From positions 846,117 through 910,116 of the forward strand of contig CP084167.1 of NCBI GenBank assembly GCA_021513715.1: 64,000 nt of DNA, written 5' to 3'. The stretch comes from Candidatus Heimdallarchaeum endolithica. GTDB lineage: Archaea > Asgardarchaeota > Heimdallarchaeia > Heimdallarchaeales > Heimdallarchaeaceae. Position numbers and translations under genes: made by a program. Position 1 is the first letter of the stretch. Each line of letters starts with the position of its first letter. The notes beneath the pieces are model-generated. The model was not told the DNA's origin. It searched no databases and saw nothing but the letters and a program-made list of their open reading frames with translations. Positions 18,230 through 26,239 of the stretch are shown here, in pieces.

Positions 18230-19231
18230 AGCATGTCCAAAAATTCTTTTTCACCAACTAAACGGTCCGAAGGAGTAAAAGGTAGTTGTAACAGAGAAGA
18301 GAACTGTACAAGGTAGAGAGGATGGTGGAGGGTAAACGATCAAGGATTGGGGGAAGAGAGAGTTTAAGGAGACCAAAGACGTGTTCAATACTACTACGAT
18401 ACTCGGGATGATGATTACGACGATACAGACCAGGGTAGAGACGATGAGCTTGAACTATTGGTCCGAGGGGAGGAGGAGAGGGATAACGAGCATTACTTTT
18501 TGGGGGAATAACAGGGAAAAAGGAATGTTGGCTAAGAAGTCCAACGATATTTTCTGTCCAGTAGGCACAGTCTCCATAAAATCGCAAGAAAGGTCTCAAG
18601 AGTGCAGAAGGAAGTTTCTGCCAGAGTAAACCGAAGACTTTACTATCGTGAGTGTTACTAGCAGAATGAGCGAGAGAGACTATAGCTCGAGAGGGTAAAC
18701 CAACTATAAGGTGTATCTTCCAGAAAAGTTTAGAGGTTTTCTTTAGTGTCCCTCTTGACCATTTGAGAAAACGCCAAACAGAAGCTTGACGGATTTTAAA
18801 CCCTGAACTATCCACTGCCATAGCTTTCAAGCCTTTTTTCCTCACTATTTCCCTACCTAAATCTATTATCCACTGCTCTAAGATTTTACTTTCTGTCGCT
18901 CTCCACACTGCATGAAAAGTAGATTTAGAAGGAATCTTCTTCATCCACCCCTCTTCTATCAAAAAATCGCATAAAGACAACTTTTCCTCTAACTTCCTCC
19001 AAGCTATCCCTTCTATTCTAGCAATGATTGCTAAAGCCAGTATCACCCATCTTTCTGCTATTCTCTTTCTCCCTCTCTTGCTTTCTCTCGGTTCCTCTTT
19101 CACCAGTTTCTTAAGGAAAGGTTCATTAATGATTATGAATTCTCTTGCTTTGTGGGGGTCTATGATCTGAAAGAAATTCATACTTCCGACATAAACCCCC
19201 ACATTAATAAAAATTAATTTTTGGACATGCT
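18230..19231 (-). mobile_element. Insertion sequence, IS5-family type, copy 1
   Basis: A 1002-base element bounded by inverted repeats: AGCATGTCCAAAAATT at the left, and its reverse complement at the right. It carries one transposase gene. It is nearly identical to the copy at 35557-36558 (about four base differences seen, none altering the transposase). The flanking 8-mers (TTTAATAA left, TTGAATAT right) do not match exactly, so no clean target duplication is visible here. Base composition is visibly richer in G/C than the neighbours, in line with recent arrival. Confidence 0.9.
18258..19202 (-). CDS. Transposase of IS copy 1 (DDE, IS5-like)
   Basis: DDE_Tnp_1-type transposase, 314 residues. 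Catalytic residues appear as Asp in MAVDSSGFK, Asp in FYGDCAYW and Glu in YRSSIEHVFGLLK. The N-terminal half has the helical DNA-binding region (ESKRGRKRIAERWVILALA). The start may be GTG 19202 or ATG 19181, the latter beginning MNFFQIIDP. It is identical in protein sequence to the transposase at 35585-36529. The 8-base duplication made by the other copy would fit the ISH1 subgroup of IS5, which I know to make 8-base duplications. Confidence 0.93.
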   Translation of the reverse strand: MGVYVGSMNFFQIIDPHKAREFIIINEPFLKKLVKEEPRESKRGRKRIAERWVILALAIIARIEGIAWRKLEEKLSLCDFLIEEGWMKKIPSKSTFHAVWRATESKILEQWIIDLGREIVRKKGLKAMAVDSSGFKIRQASVWRFLKWSRGTLKKTSKLFWKIHLIVGLPSRAIVSLAHSASNTHDSKVFGLLWQKLPSALLRPFLRFYGDCAYWTENIVGLLSQHSFFPVIPPKSNARYPSPPPLGPIVQAHRLYPGLYRRNHHPEYRSSIEHVFGLLKLSLPPILDRLPSTILSTLYSSLLCYNYLLLLRTV

Positions 19232-19255
19232 TTGAATATAAAGAAATTCAAGATT

Positions 19256-19777
19256 TTATTTAACAGTACCTTTTTCTAGAAGGGTTTCAAAATCCTCTTT
19301 ATTCTTCTTTTTCTCTTCTAACTCTTCAACATATTTTTTTCCAACTTTCGAGGGCTTCTTATCTTCTTTTACATTTTTTATGAAAACAAAAACTGAAGCT
19401 AATTGAAATAGAATAGTTACTCCTACAACTATCCATTTTAATAAATCTCTATATTGATCACTCAATTCGGTAAAGAATAAGATGTAAATCGCAATTGGAA
19501 GATAAAAAACTGAAACTACTAAAATAGGAACTCCAAAAATTGAATACACAAGTTCATTCCAAATATAAGCGAAAGTTGATCCTTTTCCAGTTGAAGTTAT
19601 GAAATTAATTAGTTTATAAGTAAGAACCATAAAAGAAATTATTCCTATAACTGCTACTAAAACAATTCTTATTGTGTTCCCTCCTGCTATAAAGAGTGTG
19701 AATGAAACAACAAGAGCAAGTATTAAAAGAATTAATTTATCTCTTTTTCTTTTTTTAGCAGAATTATAACTTATCAT
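19256..19777 (-). CDS. Four-helix membrane protein of unknown function
   Basis: 173 residues with four hydrophobic stretches (about 16-34, 35-56, 80-105, 120-142), a basic N-terminus (KKRKRDK) and a charged C-terminal tail (EELEEKKKNKEDFETLLEKG) that should lie in the cytoplasm. No family recognised. ATG start; no clear ribosome site. It sits between IS copy 1 and the control region of the ParB-like gene, divergent from the latter. Confidence 0.65.
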   Translation of the reverse strand: MISYNSAKKRKRDKLILLILALVVSFTLFIAGGNTIRIVLVAVIGIISFMVLTYKLINFITSTGKGSTFAYIWNELVYSIFGVPILVVSVFYLPIAIYILFFTELSDQYRDLLKWIVVGVTILFQLASVFVFIKNVKEDKKPSKVGKKYVEELEEKKKNKEDFETLLEKGTVK

Positions 19778-19875
19778 TGCAACAAATCAAATGCTTTTTT
19801 TTTTAATTTAAACTTATCTTTTCAAAGTTGATTCTTTTCAACAGTTTAAGATTAATAATAAACATACATTTTTTT

Positions 19876-19892
19876 CCGACAATAATATTGAC
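19876..19892 (+). promoter_or_regulatory. Candidate operator repeat A before the ParB-like operon
   Basis: CCGACAATAATATTGAC, matched at 13 of 17 positions by repeat B at 19938. It contains the perfect palindrome CAATAATATTG. The two repeats are 62 bases apart, about six turns of the helix, so one protein could bind both on the same face. Binding is inference. Confidence 0.4.
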
Positions 19893-19937
19893 GTATTACA
19901 ATTACTTTAAAAACTAATTTCTAGAATATATTTTTAG

Positions 19938-19954
19938 CCGACAAAAATGCTGTC
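19938..19954 (+). promoter_or_regulatory. Candidate operator repeat B before the ParB-like operon
   Basis: CCGACAAAAATGCTGTC, with inverted arms GACA/TGTC. Shares GACAAAAAT with the stem-loop before the ParB-like gene start. It lies 26 bases before ATG 19980, where core promoter factors would also bind, so occupancy could repress the operon. Confidence 0.4.
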
Positions 19955-19979
19955 AATAAAATACAGGTGACATTTAAAA

Positions 19980-20201
19980 ATGAAGTTAGAAAATGGTTTA
20001 TTCTTTGTATTGGATGCTGGTGAAGATAAATACATCTTTACTAAGCGAAAGGAAGCTATCGCCAAAATAAAAGAAGTAGTAAAAAATGGTGGTGGGCAAG
20101 AAACTAAGTTATTAGCAATAGATTGTCAAAATGATAAGTGGGCAATCACACAGGTTCCTTGGCAGGAAATAGCCTTTGAACTAATTAAAGAAGAGAAATA
20201 A
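19980..20201 (+). CDS. Small protein preceding the ParB-like gene
   Basis: 73 residues, soluble, alpha/beta pattern: NGLFFVLDAGEDKYIFTKRKEAIAKIKEVV, a Gly-rich turn, then KLLAIDCQNDKWAITQVPWQEIAFELI. Family not recognised. ATG start with AGGTGA ten bases before it, so it is a true gene. It ends 47 bases before the ParB-like start and shares the upstream candidate operators, so it is probably a partner of the ParB-like protein. Confidence 0.7.
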   Translation: MKLENGLFFVLDAGEDKYIFTKRKEAIAKIKEVVKNGGGQETKLLAIDCQNDKWAITQVPWQEIAFELIKEEK

Positions 20202-20214
20202 AAGAGATAGCATA

Positions 20215-20247
20215 TTTTGTCATGTGTTCCAACAGGAGATGACAAAA
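20215..20247 (+). promoter_or_regulatory. Stem-loop around the ribosome site of the ParB-like gene
   Basis: Perfect 9-base inverted arms TTTTGTCAT and ATGACAAAA separated by 15 bases. The GGAG ribosome site lies inside the loop and the TTG start follows two bases after the second arm. It may act in RNA to control translation, or in DNA as a third binding site, as ATGACAAAAAT resembles upstream repeat B. Confidence 0.5.
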
Positions 20248-20248
20248 A

Positions 20249-21331
20249 TTGGAAATTGCAGAAATAGAAATAAAGAAAATTACTCCTAGTCCATTCCAAC
20301 CTCGAGAAACTTTTGATAAAGAGGCTTTAGAAGAACTTGCAGAATCAATAAATGAATTTGACTTGTTAAATCCCATTTTAGTTAGGAAAACAGGAGAAGA
20401 TTCTTATCAAATAATAGCAGGAGAACGTAGATGGAGAGCGGCTCAATTTGCGGGTTTAAAAAAGATCTCTGCGATTATAAAAGATATAGACGAGGATAGA
20501 CAAAAAATCGAATCACTCATTGAAAACGTTCACCGTCGAGATTTATTAATGATTGAAAAAGGGAGAGGAGTTTTAGAGATTTTTAGAGCTTATGGTTTTC
20601 ACTTATCACCAAAAAATCTTGCTAACTTAATTAATAGTATAGAGCGAAAGAAATCTAAAAACATTGCCTTGATTCCCACTGAAGAACAGATAGAAAACAT
20701 TATCAAGAAGATACATGTGAAACCTAATACTATTAGATTGTGGTTAGAAGCTGCTTCTGTCAATCCTGAAATCATAGAAGAAGAATTAAAGAAGCCTGAC
20801 GATGAGAGGATTCCAGAAAGAATTTTATCAAGATTAAGCACTATTCAAGATGATGAACTTCAAAAGAAAGCTTATTCTAAAATAATTGACCTGAATTTGA
20901 ATAAAGATGAAGCTTCTAAATTCGTTTCTACTATCAAAAAACTTCCAAAAGAAGAACAAGAAGCTGTTTTAACTAAGGGAGTCCCAGTTGAAATAATAGG
21001 AAACAAAGAGACAGGATTCTCAATTGAAGTTCCAAAAGAAAAAATTGAGGAAGTAAAGAAAACAATTGAAGTAAAGAAGAGTGCAGAAGTTTTACTTTCT
21101 CCTATAAAAGAGGAAAGACAAAGACATAGAAAGAATGTTGTTGCCCACCAGAAACTTCTTGAGCTTTTAGACGACTTATTCTGCCCCTTTACTGGTCAAA
21201 AAGCTTCCACTCACCTAAGATGGATTTCAGACCCAAAAAAAACCTTAGAAGAAGCTTTAGAACAAGCTAAAAAGAATCTTGAAGATGCAGAAAAGAGAGA
21301 AAAAGCTGACCCTAGATTCATCGAAGACTAA
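20249..21331 (+). CDS. ParB/Spo0J-like nucleoid or partition protein
   Basis: N-terminal ParB domain: ITPSPFQPRETFDKEALEELAESI, LLNPILVRKTG, the CTP/DNA-contact motif GERRWRAAQFAG and the following ENVHRRDLLMIEKGRG. A helix-turn-helix region with a repeat-like pattern follows (about 100-230), and the C-terminal third is charged and helical. The last 50 residues have a small motif LFCPFTGQKASTHLRW. ParB proteins bind centromere-like sites and may clamp on DNA with CTP. No ParA gene is visible here, so a role in gene control or DNA modification-linked processes cannot be excluded. TTG start after GGAGATGA. Confidence 0.87.
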   Translation: MEIAEIEIKKITPSPFQPRETFDKEALEELAESINEFDLLNPILVRKTGEDSYQIIAGERRWRAAQFAGLKKISAIIKDIDEDRQKIESLIENVHRRDLLMIEKGRGVLEIFRAYGFHLSPKNLANLINSIERKKSKNIALIPTEEQIENIIKKIHVKPNTIRLWLEAASVNPEIIEEELKKPDDERIPERILSRLSTIQDDELQKKAYSKIIDLNLNKDEASKFVSTIKKLPKEEQEAVLTKGVPVEIIGNKETGFSIEVPKEKIEEVKKTIEVKKSAEVLLSPIKEERQRHRKNVVAHQKLLELLDDLFCPFTGQKASTHLRWISDPKKTLEEALEQAKKNLEDAEKREKADPRFIED

Positions 21332-21344
21332 TCTTTCTCTTTTT

Positions 21345-22430
21345 TTAAGGAATGATTTCAGTCGTATTATTGTATTTAGGATAATTCAAATCCTCTTTTC
21401 TTATGATTCCATTTTCTATTAATTTTTCCACATCTGGTTTTATTTTTTTCAATTCAAAGATAAGATGCTTTACTGTTCCACAGACTTTAGCAAAACCTTC
21501 CTCTCCCCATAATTTTGTTTTGTTTGCAAAAAGACACCTTCCTCCACATAAATCATAAACTTCACAAGTTAAACATGGATCTTCAATTAATACAGAGTTG
21601 AAAACATCAGTTGGTTTATTATCTTTTATATTCCCTACAACTGAAAATTCATATTCTGGAGGAAGGGGACAAACAGTTATCACTCCATCGGTTCTTATGG
21701 CAAAACTTGTTAATCCAGCTTGACAAGGTAGAGTAGTTTTTTTATTGTTTAAAATGTTCCAAAAAACACCTAAAAAAGGAACTATTCCTAGTATTTTTCC
21801 TTTTTGCATCTCTTCTAACCAATAGTTAACCAACTTTGTTATTCCATTATTGTAATTTATTATCCAATCATCTAAATTTTGCCACCGAGTATGATCTATA
21901 TCATCCCATAATACATCAAGTTGCCAATGGACATGATCAAACCCTAGTTCTCTGTCATTTAATAAGAAATACACATCACGAAAAATATCTGCTGATTCAG
22001 AAACAGCCATTCTAGCGATTAAATCGCCTTTAAACCCTTTTTCTTTGATAATCCCTATATTTTCCTTTATCTTATCAAAAACACCCTTTCCTCTATTTGC
22101 ATCGGTAATATCTTTATCGCCATCTATTGATATTAAAATGGTTGAAAATCTCACTAAATATTCTGTTGGTAATTTATCTAAAAACCAGCCATTGGTTTGT
22201 ATAGTGTAATGTTCTGCGTCTATTTCATTCATTACTTCTTTTATCAGTTTTAAGTTAAGTAATGGTTCCCCACCATAAAAAGCAATTGTAGGATTAGGAT
22301 CTTGAGAAAGAAATTCCTTTAACTGCTTGAGATCCCAATTAGCATTAACAGGTAAATCAGGGTGAGGTTCATTTTGACAATACTGACAGTAGAAATTACA
22401 CCTATTTGTAGTGACTAAAAACCAGTTCAT
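21345..22430 (-). CDS. Radical SAM/SPASM enzyme, probable peptide- or protein-modifying
   Basis: Radical SAM iron-sulfur motif CNFYCQYC near the N-terminus, then the glycine motif FYGGEPLLN, a TIM-barrel body, and a C-terminal SPASM-type cysteine set (CQAG, TVCPLPPE, CLTCEVYDLCGGRC, VCGTVKH) for extra 4Fe-4S clusters. Such enzymes act on ribosomal peptides or on enzyme side chains. It resembles the archaeal AF1577-type group (TIGR04084) as I remember it; that is not certain. No precursor peptide gene is seen next to it. ATG 22430 fits the TATA box at 22459; an in-frame GTG lies at 22442. Convergent with the ParB-like gene. Confidence 0.85.
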   Translation of the reverse strand: MNWFLVTTNRCNFYCQYCQNEPHPDLPVNANWDLKQLKEFLSQDPNPTIAFYGGEPLLNLKLIKEVMNEIDAEHYTIQTNGWFLDKLPTEYLVRFSTILISIDGDKDITDANRGKGVFDKIKENIGIIKEKGFKGDLIARMAVSESADIFRDVYFLLNDRELGFDHVHWQLDVLWDDIDHTRWQNLDDWIINYNNGITKLVNYWLEEMQKGKILGIVPFLGVFWNILNNKKTTLPCQAGLTSFAIRTDGVITVCPLPPEYEFSVVGNIKDNKPTDVFNSVLIEDPCLTCEVYDLCGGRCLFANKTKLWGEEGFAKVCGTVKHLIFELKKIKPDVEKLIENGIIRKEDLNYPKYNNTTEIIP

Positions 22431-22458
22431 TCTTACTTTCACTTGAAAAAATTTCTAG

Positions 22459-22468
22459 ATATTTAAAA
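22459..22468 (-). promoter_or_regulatory. TATA-box promoter of the radical SAM gene
   Basis: The minus strand reads TTTTAAATAT, 29-38 bases before ATG 22430; transcription would begin close to the start codon. Confidence 0.45.
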
Positions 22469-22600
22469 GTGCTTTTAATAGGTCACTCCTACATATTACC
22501 CACATATTATCATAGATTAAGTTATCAAAGAAAATAAATTGATTTAGGATTTGAACCTTCAAAATTAGAGGTTGATCTAAACTTAAAAGGATAATATGTG

Positions 22601-23578
22601 ATGCGTTTGAAAATAATCATTACAACAGAAACTGGTGAACTACTTTTTTCATACGATTCTTTTACTGAAAATAGAAAGTATGATAATGTGCTAATTACAG
22701 GATTAATTTCTGCTATTGTAGTTTTATCTAATGAAGTAGTTAGTTCATTTCCCCGCGAAATCGAATTTGAAGGGAAAATCCTCTATTTTTACAGAGAAAA
22801 TGAATTTATTGCAGCTTTACTTGCAGATATAGAATCTCCGTTTAATGGAAGCATTCTACCTATTATCCTAGGTGTATTTAAGGAAGTTCAAGAAAAATAT
22901 AGTTTTCCAACTCACAAAGCAATGAGATATGACAGAGAGATTGCACATGCAGTAAAAGATTGCTTAGCCATGTATTTAGCAAACATGCAAAAGAAAATGG
23001 TTAAATTACTGGATGACACAGATGTAGCTGACTATAATTCAATTATTAAGGTAAAAGCTGTAGCTAAAGACTTTTTGAAAGATTCTTCCCAATTTTTACC
23101 TATTGATCTAATTTGCAGGATGATTCCTGATGGAATGGAAAAAATTCTTTATGGTTTAGTTGTAGGTATTCCTATTGTAATTTCAGGTAATAAAGATATT
23201 GTGGAGCAACTAATAAACAGCTTAAGAATGCTCTGCCCTACAAGAATATTGAAAATAAAATATTGGTCTGATAAATATGTTTCAGGATACGACATTATTG
23301 GTACAAATGATGCTAGATTGTTAAAACCCTCTCTTTATCAACTATACATAAATGTTAATGATGGAATAGTTTTAGGTGGAAAATCTACACAATACTTTAA
23401 AGATATAGAATGCCAAATTTGTAATCTTAATACAATAGAAGCTTTTAATTTTATAAGAAGTGAACTAAATTGGATCTTCAAAGCATTTGAAGAGCTAAAA
23501 ATAGATGTTTTTTCCAAAAAATCACTACCGTTAGAAAAACAATTGATTTTGTTTGAACTTTTAAAGAGATTACATTAA
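22601..23578 (+). CDS. Longin/roadblock-like N-terminal domain protein of unknown function
   Basis: The first 115 residues (KIIITTETGELLFSYDS, VLITGLISAIVVLSNEVV, GKILYFYRENEFIAALLADIE) follow the strand-helix-strand pattern of longin/roadblock-type sensors common in Asgard archaea, which regulate small GTPases. The remaining 210 residues are alpha/beta with a GLVVGIPIVISGNKDIVEQLINSL segment resembling a Rossmann-like core. No catalytic motif is evident. ATG 22601 follows AAAAGG; the codon before it is GTG and could also start. It heads a run of small membrane protein genes. Confidence 0.65.
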   Translation: MRLKIIITTETGELLFSYDSFTENRKYDNVLITGLISAIVVLSNEVVSSFPREIEFEGKILYFYRENEFIAALLADIESPFNGSILPIILGVFKEVQEKYSFPTHKAMRYDREIAHAVKDCLAMYLANMQKKMVKLLDDTDVADYNSIIKVKAVAKDFLKDSSQFLPIDLICRMIPDGMEKILYGLVVGIPIVISGNKDIVEQLINSLRMLCPTRILKIKYWSDKYVSGYDIIGTNDARLLKPSLYQLYINVNDGIVLGGKSTQYFKDIECQICNLNTIEAFNFIRSELNWIFKAFEELKIDVFSKKSLPLEKQLILFELLKRLH

Positions 23579-23619
23579 AAATAGGATTGACGAAAAAACT
23601 ATTAATAACCATTTTTAAT

Positions 23620-23633
23620 TTAGACTAAACGTT
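23620..23633 (+). promoter_or_regulatory. Shared 14-base motif TTAGACTAAACGTT, copy 1
   Basis: The same 14 bases occur at 49639-49652 before the DpdA-like gene. In both places they lie before a gene on the same strand (9 and 61 bases before the start). Its first eight bases are the reverse complement of the target duplicated by IS copy 2. Function unknown. Confidence 0.35.
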
Positions 23634-23641
23634 AAATTGTG

Positions 23642-23947
23642 ATGATTGTGGAGAGAAAGTCCAAAGAGACAATAAAAAAATGGATCTCAAGTTTAGATAT
23701 AAGGAAGTTTAGCTTTAGAGGTAAACTGATAATAATCATCTCATTTCTACTAATTAGTTTTGCAATCATAATTAACTACATCAATAATTTTCAAGGAAAG
23801 ATCGTAAAATATTCTATATGGATTCTATTTGGATGGTTTTTTTTGATAATAATTTTCTATATTTCGATTAAACTGCTTTCTTTCACAGTTTTAAGGAATA
23901 AACAACAAAAATTAAAAGAAGAAATAGAAAGTGATAATCTTGATTAG
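23642..23947 (+). CDS. Small two-helix membrane protein
   Basis: About 101 residues with two hydrophobic segments (about 27-48 and 60-85), a basic N-terminus and a charged tail (NKQQKLKEEIESDNLD). Family not recognised. ATG 23642, or GTG one codon earlier. The next gene overlaps it by 17 bases, so the three small membrane proteins here are translated from one message. Confidence 0.6.
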   Translation: MIVERKSKETIKKWISSLDIRKFSFRGKLIIIISFLLISFAIIINYINNFQGKIVKYSIWILFGWFFLIIIFYISIKLLSFTVLRNKQQKLKEEIESDNLD

Positions 23948-24260
23948 AGTAAAAATCAAACCAAAAATTGCTCATGTTATTTTTGAAATTTTAGCCTTAC
24001 TTATTACAATTGGAGGGTCACTTTATATTGCTTCTATTGCTAACAAAGTTGTCTTATGGATTTTTGAGACACTAATCGTCATTGTTCTACTTTATTTTGG
24101 AGGAAAAAGTATTTACAGTAAAATGAAACCATTCTACGTTTCAGCTCCTTTAAGAGAAGATATGATAAAAAATCAAGAAGATAAAAAAGGAATTATATCA
24201 GAGCCTACAAAAAGAGGGTTAAAGAATGAAGACAAAGAAATTCAAAAACATGACGAATAA
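23931..24260 (+). CDS. Small two-helix membrane protein
   Basis: 109 residues: a short N-terminal basic stretch, two hydrophobic helices (about 12-36 and 40-60), then a charged soluble tail. Not recognised. It overlaps both neighbours (17 and 35 bases), which is strong evidence of an operon and of real coding despite the small size. Confidence 0.6.
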   Translation: MIILIRVKIKPKIAHVIFEILALLITIGGSLYIASIANKVVLWIFETLIVIVLLYFGGKSIYSKMKPFYVSAPLREDMIKNQEDKKGIISEPTKRGLKNEDKEIQKHDE

Positions 24261-24480
24261 AGAATTTTCAAGAGTTTATGCTACAATTTTTCTTATCATA
24301 ATCTGCTTTCCTGTTGTTTTTATATCACAAAAATTCATTGTTCCTCTTTTAGGAAATTACGAAACCATATATTGGATAGGTTTGTTTTTAGTATTATCTT
24401 TTACTTTTCCTCTATTAATTCTGATATTTTCTAAAGCTTTGCCTAATAAAAAAGGAGAATTAAGTAATTCCCGACAATAA
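24226..24480 (+). CDS. Small two-helix membrane protein
   Basis: 84 residues with hydrophobic segments at about 17-37 and 47-69. Not recognised. It overlaps the preceding gene by 35 bases. The three proteins in this operon share the two-helix design but not obvious sequence identity, so they may form a hetero-oligomeric membrane complex. Confidence 0.55.
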   Translation: MKTKKFKNMTNKEFSRVYATIFLIIICFPVVFISQKFIVPLLGNYETIYWIGLFLVLSFTFPLLILIFSKALPNKKGELSNSRQ

Positions 24481-24511
24481 CTCCAGAACAATGATTGGTG
24501 TAAGACACACG

Positions 24512-24519
24512 TTTATATA
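24512..24519 (+). promoter_or_regulatory. TATA-box promoter of the 72-residue protein gene
   Basis: TTTATATA is 24 bases before ATG 24544, with no room for a leader. This is one of the best promoters in the window. Confidence 0.65.
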
Positions 24520-24543
24520 CCATAATAAAGATACATTCAAAAG

Positions 24544-24762
24544 ATGACTGAAAGAATTATTCCTTTAATTTCTCTTTGTAAACAAGAAAAGATATCTATT
24601 TCACTACTTCTTTCTTCTTTAAGACTAATAGAAAAAGGTTTGATTAGAAAACAGTCTGAACTTAATGAATATCTGAAAAGAAGAGCAAAATATGAACCTC
24701 AAATCTTAAAGGATATTGAAAAAGTAGAAAGGTTAATTGTTGAAAACAACATAATAAAATAA
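24544..24762 (+). CDS. Small helical protein, possibly helix-turn-helix
   Basis: 72 residues, predicted all-helical: IIPLISLCKQEKISISLLLSSLRLIEKGLI has the spacing of a helix-turn-helix, followed by a charged C-terminal helix. Family not recognised. The strong leaderless promoter at 24512 supports it as a real gene. It is convergent with the acyl-CoA synthetase gene. Confidence 0.6.
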   Translation: MTERIIPLISLCKQEKISISLLLSSLRLIEKGLIRKQSELNEYLKRRAKYEPQILKDIEKVERLIVENNIIK

Positions 24763-24768
24763 TTTACA

Positions 24769-26145
24769 CTATTTTATTATTTTCTTTCTTTTGGCATATT
24801 GTATTAACATTTTTATGGCATAAGCTGCTTCTCTAGGGTTCAAAAATATAGGACTACTCTCTTTTTTAGCTATTTTCTTTGGTTCATTTAGCAAATTACC
24901 ACTCATGAAGATAGGGATTATAGGTTTCTTTCTTCCTGTTTCATTCCACGCTTTAATAACTCCTTCATAATGTTCAGATGTTGTCATTCCCAAAAATGTG
25001 GGTATTACTGCTATAGGAACAACAATGTCAATATCTGGATCTTCAAGCATAGCTTTTGTTACCTCATAATACTCTTTTCCTGATGCTCCTGCTATCATAT
25101 CTAGAGGGTTTACTTTTTTAACTAATGGAATCAAAAAAGGATTAATTTTCTCTTTAAATTCTTCAGTAAATGGAGCAAGTTTTAAGCCAAAATCATCAGC
25201 AAAGTCACTGAACATCACTGCACTTCCTCCACTATTTGTAAGTACTCCTATTTTTTCTCCTTTAGGCAAGGGAAGAAATGAAAAAGCTTTAATTGCAGCG
25301 ATATAATCTGAGATGCTTTCACACATTATTGCGCCTGCTTGTTTAACTGCTGTTTTTAGAGAACTATAGTCTGTTGCCATAGAACCAGTATGACTTGAAG
25401 CAGCACCCATTCCTGTAGCAGTTCTTCCTCCTTTAAGGACTACAACAGGTTTGTCCTTTGCTACCTCATGTAATTCTTCATAAAATACTCTCCCATCTAC
25501 AACATTTTCAAGATATATAGTAACAACTTTTGTATTTTCATCTTCTTTATAGAACCTTAATACATCTGTTAGATTTATATCAGCCATATTTCCTAAATTA
25601 GCAAATTTAGAAAAACCTAGTCCTTGCCAAACCATTTCGTACAAAACTATTGCTCCCACTGAACCAGACTGTGTAATCATACTTACATTTCCTTTTGGAG
25701 GAGTCTGAATGAAAGAAGCATTCATTCCGATATCAACATTCTGTATTCCAACACAGTTAGGGCCAATTAACCTTATTCCTTTCTCTTTCAATTTTTGTGA
25801 CAACTGCTCTTGCACTTTTCTTCCTTCTTCATTAATTTCAGCAAAGCCAGCAGTTACTATTATTATCCGCTTAACCTTCTTTTCTATACATTCATCAACA
25901 ACAGAAGGAACAATCTTTGCAGGAACTAGTAAAATTGCTAGATCTATCTCATCAGGTATTTCTAGCACTGATTTATAAGCTTTTAAACCACCTATAGTTT
26001 CAGCTTTAGGATGGACAGGATATAATTTTGCAGCTAGATCTTTATTGTCCATTAAGTTAGCTGTTACAGCATGCCCAAACTTTTTTTCATTATCTGTCGC
26101 ACCAATAATTGCAATAGAATCTGGATAGAAGAACTTCCTAGTCAT
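24769..26145 (-). CDS. NDP-forming acyl-CoA synthetase, alpha subunit
   Basis: CoA-binding domain (FYPDSIAIIGATDNEKKFGHAV), two succinyl-CoA-ligase-like flavodoxin domains with GPNCVGIQN, TQSGSVGAIV and the phospho-His loop in SSHTGSMA. This is the alpha half of ADP-forming acetyl/acyl-CoA synthetase, which makes ATP from acyl-CoA in archaea fermenting sugars or amino acids. The ATP-grasp beta half is not in the window, so it must be encoded elsewhere. 458 residues is the usual length of a stand-alone alpha subunit. ATG start. Confidence 0.9.
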   Translation of the reverse strand: MTRKFFYPDSIAIIGATDNEKKFGHAVTANLMDNKDLAAKLYPVHPKAETIGGLKAYKSVLEIPDEIDLAILLVPAKIVPSVVDECIEKKVKRIIIVTAGFAEINEEGRKVQEQLSQKLKEKGIRLIGPNCVGIQNVDIGMNASFIQTPPKGNVSMITQSGSVGAIVLYEMVWQGLGFSKFANLGNMADINLTDVLRFYKEDENTKVVTIYLENVVDGRVFYEELHEVAKDKPVVVLKGGRTATGMGAASSHTGSMATDYSSLKTAVKQAGAIMCESISDYIAAIKAFSFLPLPKGEKIGVLTNSGGSAVMFSDFADDFGLKLAPFTEEFKEKINPFLIPLVKKVNPLDMIAGASGKEYYEVTKAMLEDPDIDIVVPIAVIPTFLGMTTSEHYEGVIKAWNETGRKKPIIPIFMSGNLLNEPKKIAKKESSPIFLNPREAAYAIKMLIQYAKRKKIIK

Positions 26146-26239
26146 TGCTCTTTTTAGAAATTGTGTCCTTTTAATTTTTTCTTAATCAACAAAAAAGATA
26201 ATCAGTAAGTATTATTTTTAATCAGTACTTATCTATTTT

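Noticed and set aside
18381..18629. Open frame antisense to the transposase, also in copy 2
   Set aside because: No start signal or recognisable protein; it mirrors the transposase codons.
22547..22557. GGATTTGAACC, which reads on the minus strand like a tRNA T-loop
   Set aside because: The flanking bases do not form the T-stem, acceptor or anticodon arms, so no tRNA can be folded.
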